Shown here: in pieces, positions 34,523-46,799 of the stretch
Layout of the letters: every line of letters starts with the position of its first letter
How positions within the stretch are numbered: position 1 is the first letter of the stretch
Origin: Diphasiastrum complanatum
Lineage: Eukaryota; Streptophyta; Lycopodiopsida; Lycopodiales; Lycopodiaceae
Assembly: GCA_029204225.1 (NCBI GenBank)
Contig: CM055096.1
Location: 2,803,978 to 2,867,977 of the forward strand
Direction of reading: 5' to 3'
DNA length: 64,000 nucleotides
The notes under the pieces: generated by a model
What the model was told of the DNA's origin: nothing
Databases searched by the model: none
The model's input: only the letters and a program-made list of their open reading frames with translations
Translations under genes and position numbers: made by a program

Positions 34523-34876
34523 CTAACACCTATGCAACATTAGAATGCTTGAGAAACCTTTAGCTTGAAAGCTACCAAAAAGTGCATCCCATACCCCCTT
34601 TGTTGTCTCTTGATCTCTCACTAATGAGATCGCAGTCTCACCTAAGCTCATGCACAACATCATGTGTGCTTTCGACCCTTTTGCAGCAATCAGCTCTGCC
34701 TGCTGTGCATTCTTCACTCGACCCTCTTGATCCAGCTCAGGAGTCTCCTTACTTGATACAACGCCCCAGAGGCCCTTGTCCTTCAGCAAGACCTTCATCT
34801 TCCAACTCCATGAGCTGTAATTGTCAGCCTCTAGCCGATCAATCATCTTGCTCTCTGTTGACATTTCTAGTGTCAT
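34523..34876 (-). pseudogene. gag: Copia-4 gag N-terminus
   Basis: Starts MTLEMSTESKMIDRLEADNY and keeps SWSWKMKVLLKDKGLWGVV, nearly the same as Copia-1 gag at 3,027. Truncated after about 115 codons at FSSILML. It cannot make a functional particle protein because the C-terminal domain and knuckle are missing. Confidence 0.88.
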
Positions 34877-35053
34877 CTTCTCCGATTTGTAGGAGCTTCA
34901 AATGATTGTCACTTTATGCAGATTGACCGATCGCATGAGTTCACTCGTGACAGCAAAAGGTAGAATCAGCAATCGATATTGTTTCGATACTGTTCGATCC
35001 AAGATAGTATGTGATCCTGGATTCTTCCTTTACGTACATGGGCCCATAATCAT

Positions 35054-35395
35054 TGTTAGTATGAATCACAGTGAGGAAGATGACAGTATAAAAGCCATAA
35101 TCTACAAACAGTCAATTGATCAATCATAAAGTAAAATCACACATACAAAAGCGATAACACGATTACCAAAAGCGTGATCATAGTCTGACAAAGCATGCAC
35201 ATATATCAACATGCTAGTGTCATGCCAAGATTCTATATAATGTGCAATATGATGTCTATCATATTCACACCTATCTAACGTGGCATCAAGTATGCCAAGA
35301 TTCTAGATACATGAGAGATACGTTCGTGGCTCATGGCCATGTGACTGATGACGGTTAGCAGTGATTGTTGGTGTCATGTGACATGGACACCAACA
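35054..35395 (-). repeat. Copia-4 5' LTR
   Basis: TGTTAGTATGAATC to GACACCAACA, 342 bp, close match to 3,205-3,543. Confidence 0.9.
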
Positions 35396-35590
35396 CATTG
35401 ATGGTATACTTACATTACTTACACCCTGATTAACACTGGGCGATTGCAATGTGTCGTTCAAAATACTTGAAGATTGACAACTGTTATTGGCATAATTCAG
35501 AGAAGTATACTAATATTTTGCAAAAGATCGGTCCATATGGACCAATATGAAGTGCTCACACCTGATCTGCAGCCAACCAAATTACTTGTA
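35396..35590 (+). repeat. Satellite-like unit (GATCGG unit), last copy
   Basis: CATTGATGGTATACTTACAT and onward, collinear with 3,544-3,720 including the internal deletion and the extension CACACCTGATCTGCAGCCAACC. Confidence 0.75.
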
Positions 35591-36217
35591 CAAACCCAAT
35601 TTTGAGCTTAATTCGGAGTTTAAGGGCTCTCATCAAATAATTACATCAGAGCGCCAACCACCTCTAAAGTGGTCACCATCCTTAGCTAAGTCTAGAGCAT
35701 GCTAGAGAGGATTCTACACCAAAATCGGATTTTTTGCTTTTGTAGATTGGATCTTTTGTAAATTGAAACACTAAATATGTCAATATACTTGTTCAATTCC
35801 GATTTTTGAATTCACATACTAGATCTGGCCGATTTTTGGGTCATTGGTTCAGCTTAAGTGGTGGCTTATAGATTGCATATCAAATTTTCAGCATTTGCAT
35901 GTAGATTTGGAATAGTCAATTTTTTGTGATTTTGTCAAAACCCTAATTTTGATTGGATCTCTAGATAGTGAGGTTGCTAGACTTCATTTGAGTGTGTTTC
36001 AATCTTAGAAAGTGGCAAAAGTCATTAGATTGAGGATAGATCATAGGTTGATCAACATTCCATGATTCTATGTGTTGATTTGCTTGGATAAGTGCTAGAA
36101 GAGATTTTGTGAGATAGTTTCAAATCTTGGTGATTTCTTTTGAAAGAATTTGTTGTTGTTCAAAGGAGTGCTTTGTGAATTGAAGAAGGTTGAAAGTGAG
36201 GATCAGGTCATTGCTAC

Positions 36218-37275
36218 ATGGCAACCTCACTTGGAGTCATGTTGGAAGCCAATGATAGGCTTACCTCAAGTAACTATTCATTGTGGAAAGTGAGGATGGA
36301 GTCACTTCTTGAGATAAATGATGTTTTGGATATTGTTGTAGGTTTGGAGGAGATACCAGCAACACAACAAGATCAATTGAGGTATGACAAGAGGGCCAAG
36401 AAGGCTCTACACATGATAAAGATGAATGTTACCAATGAACTTCTCAAGGAAGTTGGTAAGTGCACATCATCTTTGGAAGCTTGGAATTCATTGAAGAAGC
36501 TCTATGAATCCAAGTCTACTTCTAGAGTGTTGACTCTAAGAAGGCAAATCTTTTCTTGTTTGCAAAAGAATGAAGAAAGTCCAAGTACTTTTGTTTTGAG
36601 AATGAAAGCATTGAATGATGAGTTAGCTTGCATATTAAGGAAGGAGAGCTTACTCAAGTGATTCTTAATGGCTTGTTGGATGCTCATGCTAACATTGTTC
36701 AAAGTATTGCTATTCAAAAGGCTTTGCCAAGTTTGATGGATCTTCAAGGGATCTTGATCAATGAGGAATATAGGCTTCAAGCAAGAGGTGGATCTACATC
36801 GACACTTCAAGAGGATGCTATGTTCACAAAGGGCAAAACCAAAAGTAAGTGGTCTAAAGGGCAAGATCAAGTGGATGCTTCTTCAAGTGGCAAAAAGAAG
36901 GATAGATCAAAGCTCAAGTGCTTCTATTGTGGCATCAAAGGACACTTTGCAAGTGAATGCTACAAGAAGAAGAGAGATCAAGGAGACAAGCAAGGTAATC
37001 CTACTCTTGATGAGGATGGTTTGGATGTTCAAGATGCAAATGATGATGCTTTTGTGATGTCTTCATGTATGCTTGCTAATGATGGAGATCTAGATCCTTG
37101 GTGGATTGATAGTGAAGCAAGTTCACACATGACCTTTCACAAAGAGTACTTCACTTCTTTGTTGGCATATGGATATGACAAGAGGGTGATCTACACGGCC
37201 AATGATGATGAGTGTGCAATCAAGGGATTGGCACAATTCCTATTTCTCTCTCTACAAATAGGAATGTTCATTTAG
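36218..37275 (+). pseudogene. gag-pol: Copia-5 gag and protease
   Basis: ATG at 36,218 with MATSLGVMLEANDRLTSSNY and SLWKVRMESLLE (copia gag). A frame change near 36,640 joins GELTQVILNGLLDAHANIV. The knuckle CFYCGIKGHFASEC is at about 36,919-36,960. The protease motif WWIDSEASSHM is at about 37,100, with the catalytic DSG changed to DSE, which should kill it. A second frame change follows near 37,210. Confidence 0.92.
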
Positions 37276-38563
37276 AGGATGTCTTGTTTATTCCATCTAT
37301 TACCAAGAATTTGCTTAGTGTGAGTCAAATGCTAAGTAAGGGCATCAAGGTGGAGTTTGATGGAGATGCTTGTTTGATCAAAAGGAAGGATGTCTTGATT
37401 GGAAAAGGTAAAAGGCAAGGAAAGCTGTTCAAACTTGATGCTTGTGTTATTGCTAACCAAGTTGGATGTGTTGCAAGGGATCAAATTTCTATTCAAGAGG
37501 TTTGGCACAAAAGGATGGGACACCTCAACTTCAAGTCATTGGAGGTAATGGCAAGAAAAAGGTTGTGATTGGTCTTCCAAGTTCCTTAAGTAATGACAAG
37601 CATGTTTGTGAGTCTTGTGCTTTGTGTAAGTCACATAGACTACCTTATACTAGATCTATTTCTAGATCTACAAAGCCTTTTCAACTTGTACATTCAGATA
37701 TTCATAGATTTACTACAATTAAAAATAGTGGAGCTAAGATGTATGTAACATTCATTGATGATTTTAGTAGATTTTGTTGGATTTATCTACTAAAGAGCAA
37801 GGATGAAGTGTATGATGTCTTTGTCAAGTTCAAGAATGCAAGGGAGAACCAATTTTTCACAAAGATCAAGTGCTTGAGAGGTGACAATGGTGGCGAGTAC
37901 ATATCTAACAAGTTCAAGGCCTTTTGTGATGAGCATGGGATCAAGAGGGAGTATACAACATCAAGGACCCCACAACAAAATGGAGTGGCTGAAAGGAAGA
38001 ATAGGACTTTATGTGAAAGTGCTAAAGCTATGAGGTTGAGTGCTAATCTTGACAAACCATTTTGGGATCAATATTTGTTGTGTGCCAATTTCTTGTGCAA
38101 TAGGTGGCCGAGTGCTATTTTGGATGGAAGGACACCTTTTGAGATGCTATTCAAGAGGAGACCGAGTGTCAACTTTCTAAGAACCTTTGGATGCACATGC
38201 TATGTCAACATTACTCTTGATGATAGGACCAAGGAGGATCCATCTTCAAGAAGAGATATTTTTGTTGGATATAGTGAGGTGACTAAAGCCTACAAGGTTT
38301 ACATTCCTTCTACTAACAAAGTGATTGTTGGTAGAGATGTCATTTTTGATGAGGGGAACATTCCAAAGGTGTCTTCAAGCATGATTGATGGTAAAGTGGA
38401 TGGATCTAACATTCTTGATGTTGATGAGAAGGATCTTATTTTGGATGGTGGTGAGGATGGACCTTCATCAAGTCAAAAGCCAAGGAGAACATCAAGAGAA
38501 AGACAAGTACCTTCAAGGCCCACATATGATCAAAAGGGTAAGCAAGTAGTTTCTGGAAATTAA
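37212..38563 (+). pseudogene. pol: Copia-5 integrase
   Basis: The H2C2 zinc site is split across a frame change: VWHKRMGHLNFKSLEVMARK (to 37,568), then CESCALCKSHRLPY in the frame of 37,466-38,563. The core shows LVHSDIHRF, FIDDFSRFCWIYLL, LRGDNGGEYISNKF and TPQQNGVAERKNRTL, so the D-D-35-E residues look intact. The C-terminus RTFGCTCYVNI and VGRDVIFDEGN is present. The frame ends at TAA 38,561. An otherwise coding stretch follows, so this stop is a mutation. Confidence 0.93.
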
Positions 38564-39470
38564 GTTGCTTTCCTAACCTCTTTGGATGAGCCTACAAATG
38601 TAGATCAAGCAAGGAAAGAAGAGGAGTGGATCCAAGCAATGGATCTCAAGTATCAAGCTCTTATGAAGAATGGAACATAGAGATTGGTGGAGTTGCCTAA
38701 GGACAAGAAAGCTATTGGATGCAAATGGATCTTCAAGGTGAAGACAAACCAAGATGGATCTATCAACAAGTACAAGGCAAGGTTAGTGGCAAAAGGATAT
38801 GCTCAACAACAAGGAATTGACTATGATGAGACCTTTGCACCCGTGGCAAAGATGGTAAGCATTCAAGTCATCATTTCACTTGCGACACTTTATAGATGGG
38901 ATCTATGGAGAATGGACATTTCAAATGCATTCTTGAATGGTGATCTTGAGGAGGAAGTGTACATGGAGCAACCCAAGAGCTACATTTCATCAACAAAGCC
39001 AAATCATGTGTGCCTTTTACAAAAGAGTTTGTATGGCCTTAAGCAAGCACCAAGGAGTTGGTATGCTAAGCTTAACACCTTTTTACTCTCTCAAGGCTTT
39101 GTTATGAGTGAGTATGATCATTCACTTTATTATAGGTTTGCTGGAAATGATGTTACCATCTTGCTAATCTATGTGGATGATATCATCTTGAGTGGTGGAG
39201 ACAATCAAGATGTGGAGGATATCAAGAATGCTCTTAAGAAAGAGTTTGAGGTGCATGATTTTGGTAATTTGCATTACATTTTAGGAATAGAAGTCATTAG
39301 ATCTTCTCAATCTACTTTCATTTGTCAAGAGAAGTATGCTAATTCTATTCTAGAAAGATTTCATATGGTAGATGCAAAAGCTATTGATACACCTATGGAG
39401 TCTTATGTAAAGCTAACTATAAAAGGTAATGAAAGATCCTTCGAGGACATTACTCTCTATAGGAAGCTAG
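38564..39470 (+). pseudogene. pol: Copia-5 reverse transcriptase
   Basis: The frame continues in register after 38,563 with EWIQAMDLKYQALMKNGT, is interrupted by TAG at 38,678-38,680 (a Trp codon is expected in TWRLV), and then runs open with KAIGCKWIFKVKTNQDGS, DYDETFAPVAKM, DISNAFLNGDLEEEVYM, LYGLKQAPRSWYAKL and YVDD at 39,170-39,181. Only two in-frame stops separate it from integrase. The copy stops before the RNase H linker. Confidence 0.93.
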
Positions 39471-39474
39471 AGTC

Positions 39475-39720
39475 AAGAAAACACAGTTTAGACACCCGAC
39501 CGGATCAATCACCACACCACAACGTCAAGTGCAACAGGACAAGACAACATAATTGCTCTCCACAGACTGTATATTCAACTAATAAGTAAGTACAAAGATA
39601 AGTTGCTTAAAATCACTCAAAGGCCTCGTAAAAGAAAGATGGCCCGATAAATCTAGAACTAAGCACACGTGGTGCCGTCGAAATAAGAAAACACTGTATA
39701 AGTCGATCATTGTTATTTTA
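39475..39720 (-). repeat. Copia-6 3' LTR
   Basis: Reverse complement of 50,425-50,661: GACACCCGACCGGATCAATC, CAACGTCAAGTGCAACAGG, CACGTGGTGCCGTCG. It contains a CACGTG core near 39,668. Confidence 0.82.
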
Positions 39721-39771
39721 ACTCTCTCCCTCAATGATCAACATCTCTCTTTATTTTAGAGTTTACTCTAT

Positions 39772-41551
39772 TCATGGAACATACCTCCATGATAGTATTA
39801 CAAGTAAAGACATAACCAGTTCTAAGCCAAGTTTGGCTCTAAAAGTCTCAAACTTTTCTTTACTTAAAGCTTTCATAAATATATCAGCAACTTGTAATAA
39901 CGTAGAACAATATACAATACTTATATCTTCAGATTGTAACTTCTCACACACAAAGTGATATTTCACCTCAATATGTTTTGTCCTTGCGTGAAAGATAGGA
40001 TTCTTAGCCAATTGTATTCCACTTTTGTCATAGAAAATAACAGTAGGATTTGCCTGCTTCATGCCAATCTCACATAACAACTTCCGTAGCCAAACAGCTT
40101 CCTGGGTAGCAGAACTCAACGCTTTCTATTCGGCTTCTATAGAAGAAAGAGAAATAGTATCTTGCTTCTTGCTAGACCATGAAAAACAACCGCTACCAAA
40201 ATTGGAGGCATAACCTGTTATTGACTTTCTGTCATATATACTTCCTGCCCAAACAGCGTCAACATAACCTTGCAACTTAGGTAAAACACTTTGTCTTTTG
40301 TAGATTAGACCAAGGTTAGGTGTACCTTTCACATACCTCAAAATACTTTTTGCAGCTTTCCAATGGTCCATAGTGGCTGATGACATGAATTGGCTAATCA
40401 AACTTACAGCATAGCAGATATCAAGACATGTAGTCGTAAGATATATCAAACTCCCAACTAGCTGACAAAATAGAGTAGCGTCAACATGTGCACTATCATC
40501 AATACGAGATAATTTTTTACCAGTTTGGAAGGTTTGCACTCTGTCATGTGAAATCTCTCCAATATCTCGCCCACATACTTGTTTTGACATGACCTGATAT
40601 CACTGCCAGTTTGCCATACTTCGACACCCAAACAATAGTGCATAAGATCTAAATCTGTCATCTCAAACTGCTTGCATAAGTTGGCTTTGATGGAACGAGC
40701 TAGGTTCTCATCATTTCCCGTGATAATGATATCATCAACGTCAAGTACAATCAAGGCAATGATGTCATCATTTATAAGAACATAAAGGTTTGGATCTGAA
40801 TTTGTTCTTACAAATCCATGAGAAAGAAAGTAACTGTCAATGCGTCCATACCATGCGCGTGGCGCTTGCTTAAGGCCATAAAGTGCTTTGTGTAATTTAC
40901 AGATCTTCTGTTCTTGCCCTTTTGTCATGAAGCCCTGCGGTTGGACCATGTAAACTTCTTCCTCTAAGTCACCATTCAAAAATGCGGACTTCACATCCGT
41001 TTGATGGATCTTCCACCCAAAATGAGATGCTAAGGCAATGATAAGACGTAGCATAGTCCACTTAGCCACTGGAGCAAATGTCTCTTCATAGTCAATTCCT
41101 TTGCTTTGCTCATAACCCTTCACTACTAGGCGTGCCTTATACTTTGCTATCGTGCCATCCACATGAAACTTTGTTCAGCGTGCACTCTCCATAATAGTCA
41201 TGTTTTTCCTTTCAGCTACACCATTATTATGCGGCATGTGTGACTGTGTGAATTGTCTTTTGATGCTGTGTTCTTTGCAAAAGTCCTCTAAATCATCAAA
41301 TTTGTATTATCAGATCTTAGCACTTTGATGCGTGCATCCAGTTGGTTCTCTACCAAAGTCTTGAACTCCTTGAAGCGAGCAAAAGCGTCAGATTTCTTCT
41401 TCAAGAAATAAATCCATGTCCTCCTAGAGTAATCATCTATGAAATTCATAAAATAATATGCTTTCCTCAATGACATGGTTCTCATTGGGCGTTTCTCCAT
41501 AGTTTTTGGTGGAAATCTATGGATTTTTGATGATTTTAGTGAATTTTTCAC
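39772..41551 (-). pseudogene. pol: Copia-6 RNase H, reverse transcriptase and integrase fragment
   Basis: RNase H at 39,772-40,590: KSITGYASNFGSGCFSWSSK, YDKSGIQLAKNPIFHART, VADIFMKALSKEKFE, with a stop between halves at about 40,120-40,126. RT at 40,458-41,162: LYGLKQAPRAWYGRI, and the active site YVDD is altered to DVDD at 40,731-40,742. The integrase core piece YYFMNFIDDYSRRTWIYFL and LRSDN is at 41,288-41,551. Loss of the RT tyrosine adds to the stops as proof of decay. Confidence 0.9.
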
Positions 41552-41553
41552 CT

Positions 41554-44500
41554 AGAATTGAAATTCTTTGCTTGAAATTGATCATAGGTACTGGTGTAGT
41601 ACATTCTCCAGATTGTACTTGTTGTTTTACAGTCATTAATGATTGGATCTAATGGTTGCATGATGTGGGAATAGTCAAAAGGTTGATTAGATAGTGATTT
41701 TGGACCAAAAATTAGGGTTTTTGGACCATAAATGGGCTATAGAAACCATATTTGACTAGAATCAGAACTTTTGGTGCTTGAATGCAATGAATTTACAGGG
41801 ATTTGGATCTGATTGCATGAATTTGTGGATTTCCCCCACAAATATTGGTCAAAAACCAACATTTTTTGATATTTTTTGGACTAATTTCGGGGTAGATCTC
41901 AAAATTCTCAGCCAAGACTTGGTATGAACGTTTTCAGAGATGTAATGAAGCTGTCTCTGAGCTTTCATGAAGTTTGTAAGGGATTAGACACCATTAGGAG
42001 GCTTAAAACACCAAAAATTAGTGTATTTTTGATGATTTTTGAGCATGGATACCTCTCAATTGGGGGTCTGAACCTGTTGGTTCTTGTTAGAAGCTTAAAT
42101 ATATGATCGATTGCGTCTGTTTTGAGCCATCATGCATCCAATTTGGATAGGTGAGCATTAGACAACATCATGTTAAAGTTTTGCTTGTTGAAGGAGGCCA
42201 AAAATGCATTTTTTGCATGATCTGAGCTTATGATTGCTTGCTGGACTTGTTAGAAGATTCTATGCCTCTCTAATGAACCTTAGTAGAGTGAGTCCTCCTA
42301 CCCGTTTTTCATGCATTTATTGCTCACACGTTTGAAGCCTAGGTGGCTAGATGATGTGGCAAGTACCTTGTAGACCCACTCTCCCTCCGTTCTGATGCAT
42401 GCATGTTTGTAATTCAGTGTAGTGCTTGTCTGTTGATGAAAATGTACGGATAGACCTGTATGCATGCGTGGATGCATGTTGCATGTGTAATCAGTAGATT
42501 GATCAGAAGATTTCTTGCATAAAGTTATTTTTGGCAATTCTAGTTCAAAAAGTTGATTTTCTAGTGGCTAGGCTAATTACGGGATTTTTTTTGTTTTTTT
42601 GAAAAAGTTAATGCATGTCAAGTTTTGATATGTGATAGTGCCTGTGAATTTCATAAATCGATCATTTTAATCGATTTTCATAGTTGGTCCATTACGAACG
42701 GATTTTGTGAATCCCAGTGCTAATTTCCCAGTTTCTTGGTAAATTATGTAAAAATTGATTTTTTTGAAATCACTGCATGTCATGTAGGATGCATGCTAGA
42801 TGTTTCAGAATCCTTCCAATATGAGATGGTAATTGTGAAACAGTCAAGTCGATGTTTGGTCGATTCACAGTTTAGGTCCATATTGAATGGAATTTGAAAA
42901 TCCCAGTTTACGTAAAATTTGAAAAAACAATGGACGTTTTCGATTTGTTCCCATTCTTTGGTTATTGATCAAACAAAAATGACTTATAAAGTGAATGATC
43001 TTACTAAGTTGAAATTAGTCGATTGTTAAGATCACTGTACCCTTCACTTTTAGTTGAAGATTTTGTGAATCTGTCAATTAAGGAGCATTTCTTGTTTTGG
43101 GGATCAATAAGGACCAAGAATAATGTAAATCCAGTAGAACAATTTTTACTGATCTATAAGGGTATTTTCCAAGGATTAAGTGCGGCACTTAATGAACAAA
43201 TCAAAACTGTCAGGGTGATAGTGCTAAAGTTAGCGATATCAAATTGAACTTTTTCCTAGTACAAATTTGGGGTTTTGTTAACCGGAACCATTTTTGGAAA
43301 GGGGGGAAAGAGTGGGAGTCTGATATGTAGATGATTGCTGGTCTTGTGATCCAATTATTTAATTTACATTCAATTCCTGAAGTATAACTAATTGCAAGTG
43401 AGAATAAAATTGAGAATTATTTATGAAGACTGCCTCTGAGAATTTGGATTCCTTTTCCCCAGTGTGAATTAGAATTTCAAGAATTCGAGGATTCTAAGGG
43501 AAAAGTAGTGGCAAGACTGATAATCCATTTATGAAACCATCTCTGTTTTGCAATTGGATTTGAATCTTGCAAAGTAATGCAAATAGAAGGTGTTCCATAT
43601 AGGAATCTAGTAATTTGGATTCTTTTCGGTTATAGAGTATTTCTCTATAATGATAGTAACAACCAAGAGAGTTCTAACTTGTTAAAAGAATTAAGTTTTT
43701 TTTACCGATTCTGGAATAGATATTGGATATCTAGGACAGTATGATATTCGGTTTTTGTTGAAATCTATGTTTCTTTTGGGTTAGAGATACATTCTATTGT
43801 ATTGGGATGATACATTTTGGTTGTCCATGTTGGGTACAATATGAAATGGTATTATTTAAGTAACGCTAAAGAAGCATGAGAGATTTCAATTGTTAGGATT
43901 ATCTCCTGGAATTGGTTGTGAATTTGATCCTATATCTGGGTATAGAATAGCCAAATCATCTTTCTTGACTTTTTGGGCGAAACAAATATGGATGCAGAGA
44001 ATTCTTGGAGGAAAAGCTGGTGGTATGGGACATTAGTGATTCTAAAGGGATTTCTTGGATAGAATGATCTATAGACCAATGGTTAGTGATTGCTATAATG
44101 GTAATACTAACAGAGTCCATTGGTTTTTATTAGGGATATTTTGGAAATTATGAGATATAGATTGATCCCTAAATAGTATCTCATTAATCACAAAATATGA
44201 AAGCCCTTACATCTATTTCTCTATGTTATTAGACCTCTACTCTTTAGAACTTTCTTAATACATGACAATTGGATTGAGATTCATATAATTCCTTCCAGTG
44301 TAGAACTATGTTCGGACTGTTATAATTATATGAAATTGTACTTCCATATAAGATTTTTGAATATGGCTCGGAACTTAGGTTTCTTGAACCCTAACGTTAG
44401 TCTCTATTTGATAGTTGATTATTGAGAGAGAATATTTCTATCATTCAGGATAAGATATTCTACGATTCTGAGTTAAAAGTCATGTTTGTAATAGTATTGA

Positions 44501-46270
44501 ATACTCATTACTGACTTTTTTGAATCTTTGATATCTTATTCGTTGTCTCCTGAATCGAAATTATAGAATTTCTTTTTTAAAAGAGGGGAAGAAAAGATAG
44601 GAATAAGTCTTTCGAGGAATCAGCCAATTGCATTGATTTTGGAAAAAAAAAATCTTGTATGTGTGCAATGGTAGAACTATCCAGTTTGAAATAGAGGAAC
44701 TCTCTAAGTGATGATTTTGAATTGTGCATAGAATATAGAAGATTCTTGATATAGAATATTTCTTGAAGGAGAAATATTCTTAGTTATTGACTATATCCCA
44801 GTGAGCTCATATACATATATTGGATGACAGAGTCTAACTAATGTCAAGGATAACCACTGAATTCAGTTGGAATTCAGCAGAACTTTATAATTACTAGATG
44901 TGGTTCTAGGTGATTGTATAAAGTTTATTATTGTTAAAGACAAATGTTACATTGGTCTTTAATCACTTGATTGATTGTAGAATTTGGAACTCATAATCTA
45001 GTTAAGAATCAAGATAGAAGAATATTCTTGAAATCCAGTAATTTTCCTTGTGGAAAAGATTTCAGAATGTTTTTTATATTTCTTGAGTGGTATGTTGTGC
45101 ATATACTCCAGTATTTCTAAATGATTAAGTATGGGTTTAGAATCCGATAGATTATGATTGACGAATCATAAGATTCTAAATGTTTATGATTGACGAATCA
45201 TAAATTGATACTTAAAGGTCATTGGATGATTATATGGAAATATGACGATTCTTAAGATGATGAGAATTTTAATTCTTGATCAATTGGTGGAGTTAAAATT
45301 TAGATTTGTTATTTGAACTCTAAATTTGTGTACAAACTTGAGATTGTTTGGATCTCACAGGCATTTTCATTAAGTAATTGTTCACTTATGAGAAATCTGC
45401 TTACCTTTAAAGATTGTAGTCAAGGAATGCTTGTGTACTATTTTTCAGCCTAAAATCTCTGGTTAATTAGGAGCAGTTAAGTCTATCAAGATTGAATGGT
45501 TGCTATTTTCTAGTATATGATGCTAGGGATAGAGCACTTATCTCAGGAGAGTATCTGGGGTACTCAGGACTGAGTTGAAGTCATTTTTATCTTGATGGAT
45601 CTTCTAAGAGATTTTGGTGGAATGAGTTTTGTACCAAGAAGCATTTATGACAGGTCTACAAGTAATTGTGGATAGTCTTGGACTATAATTATTTTGGATC
45701 TTTAACTTTTGAACATTGATTTCCAATGTAAGGTGAGGACTCACCCAGTGATTCATGTAAATTGAGGTACATGAAGGTGATGTTATTAGATTGGAGAGAA
45801 TCAAAGCCAATAGGAAAATTTATCTTTTAGTGTACTTCTAAAAGGTCGATATAGTATTTCAGTGTAGAGACAGATAATTTGAGAGTTATCCCATTTCTAA
45901 ATACTTATTTGATATTGAAGTCAGACTAAAGATTGATTTTCAGGGTAATTGTGAAAGTTAAATGATTGAATTGTTAGCTTTTGAACTTAATCTTTAGATT
46001 TGGTCGATTGCTCATCTGGTGTATCATGTAAATTTAGTTTATATGATGATGACAGTTTGATGTGTTGAAGATTTTGCCCATTTGGAAGATTTATCGCTCA
46101 ATGTACCTTTGGACCTTGAATGAGTACTCAGGATCAGAGACAAACAATTGAGAAATTGTTCTATCTCTGTGTGCTTGCTTAGGTTGGTTGGTCAAATTGA
46201 GGATAATGATTCATGGGAAGAGTTAAAAGCATACAAATTGGATTTTTTTTAGTTACTCGTTCTGAGGACA
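41554..46270. other. AT-rich decayed sequence upstream of a gypsy-like LTR
   Basis: No frame longer than 75 codons and no certain motif. By position it should be the body of the element whose 3' LTR starts at 46,294. The last part (about 46,080-46,210) gives a faint, stop-broken resemblance to the chromodomain-like tail of Ty3/gypsy pol (LRIRDKQLRNCSIS, SWEE), which I would not rely on. 45,120-45,220 holds a small duplicated TTATGATTGACGAATCATAA hairpin. Confidence 0.4.
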
Positions 46271-46273
46271 GAA

Positions 46274-46782
46274 CTGGTTTAAGGGGGGAAGAATGTTACG
46301 TCCATGTCCAGTATAAGGGAATCGAAATAATTCCTGACGTGGATAGCTGGTCACTCCAGGTGTATATGGTTATTAGTTATGCCTCGTCATTCCGGGCTTG
46401 GCCTGTAAAGTAATTAATAATCATATGAGGGCCCAGACCTATAATTGGACATAAGAGCACATGCATAGTGAATGACTGCTTTAATGCAAGAATAGGAGGT
46501 CAATAGTTCAATATAGGTTGCATGGGAATCCTAGGGAGAATATTCTCTCTCTCATGAGGAGAATATGTCCATTGGAAAATCGCCCATCCTCCTATTGGAA
46601 ATTCAGTTTCTTGAGCCTGTTTCTCCTCCTCTCTCTTAGGTTCTTCACTATGGCTTGGGGGCTAGGTCCAAGAGGAAACTCTAGGAGGGATCTAGGTTTG
46701 GATGGGTGGTTTTGCTCCATAGGTGTCCTTTTGGTTGTTTTGCAACAAGATTTAGTCAGATCTTCATATGGTGATCCTTATA
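46274..46782 (+). repeat. LTR, gypsy-like (family E), with polypurine tract
   Basis: TTTAAGGGGGGAAGAA precedes TGTTACGTCCATG at 46,294; the LTR ends GATCCTTATA at 46,782 (CA mutated to TA). An inverted copy at 51,054-51,480 starts TGTAAGGATCACC, confirming the end. The LTR carries CTTGGGGGCTAGGTCC and GGATGGGTGGTTTTGCTCC blocks in both. The purine-rich junction and TGTTACG start are common in plant Ty3/gypsy, so assignment is inference. Confidence 0.8.
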
Positions 46783-46799
46783 ATGTGGTTGGGTAACAT

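Larger units (their letters stand above)
30796..35395 (-). mobile_element. Ty1/copia insertion with target-site duplication (Copia-4)
   Basis: A partial LTR at 30,796-31,147 and a full LTR at 35,054-35,395 are in the same orientation. They are flanked outside by CATTG at 30,791-30,795 and 35,396-35,400, as for a single insertion into a satellite-like unit. Inside, only gag (34,523-34,876) and the leader remain. From 31,148 to 34,522 the pol region is replaced by unrelated DNA. Same family as Copia-1. Confidence 0.82.
36218..39470 (+). mobile_element. Ty1/copia gag-pol, best preserved copy (Copia-5)
   Basis: Gag, knuckle, protease, integrase and RT follow in order on the plus strand, and coding stops at 39,470 in YRKLES where the copia sequence would go on to VGSLIYL. 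RNase H and the 3' LTR are lost where the Copia-6 LTR begins. The upstream 35,591-36,217 is a probable leader and LTR region, but no clear LTR edge or TGGTATCAGAGC site is visible. Confidence 0.92.
39475..41553 (-). mobile_element. Ty1/copia 3' part (Copia-6)
   Basis: LTR at about 39,475-39,720, a polypurine tract (GAGGGAGAG on the minus strand, about 39,722-39,732), then RNase H, RT and part of integrase reading leftward. It abuts Copia-5 on the left; on the right integrase ends at about 41,553 in unrelated AT-rich DNA. A plus-strand LTR of the same family is at 50,425-50,661. Confidence 0.85.

Noticed and set aside
43020-46200. Organellar insert
   Set aside because: AT-rich with some gene-like text, but no plastid or mitochondrial gene could be recognised.
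46080-46210. Ty3/gypsy chromodomain or pol C-terminus
   Set aside because: Only a faint resemblance in a stop-filled frame; not enough to annotate.
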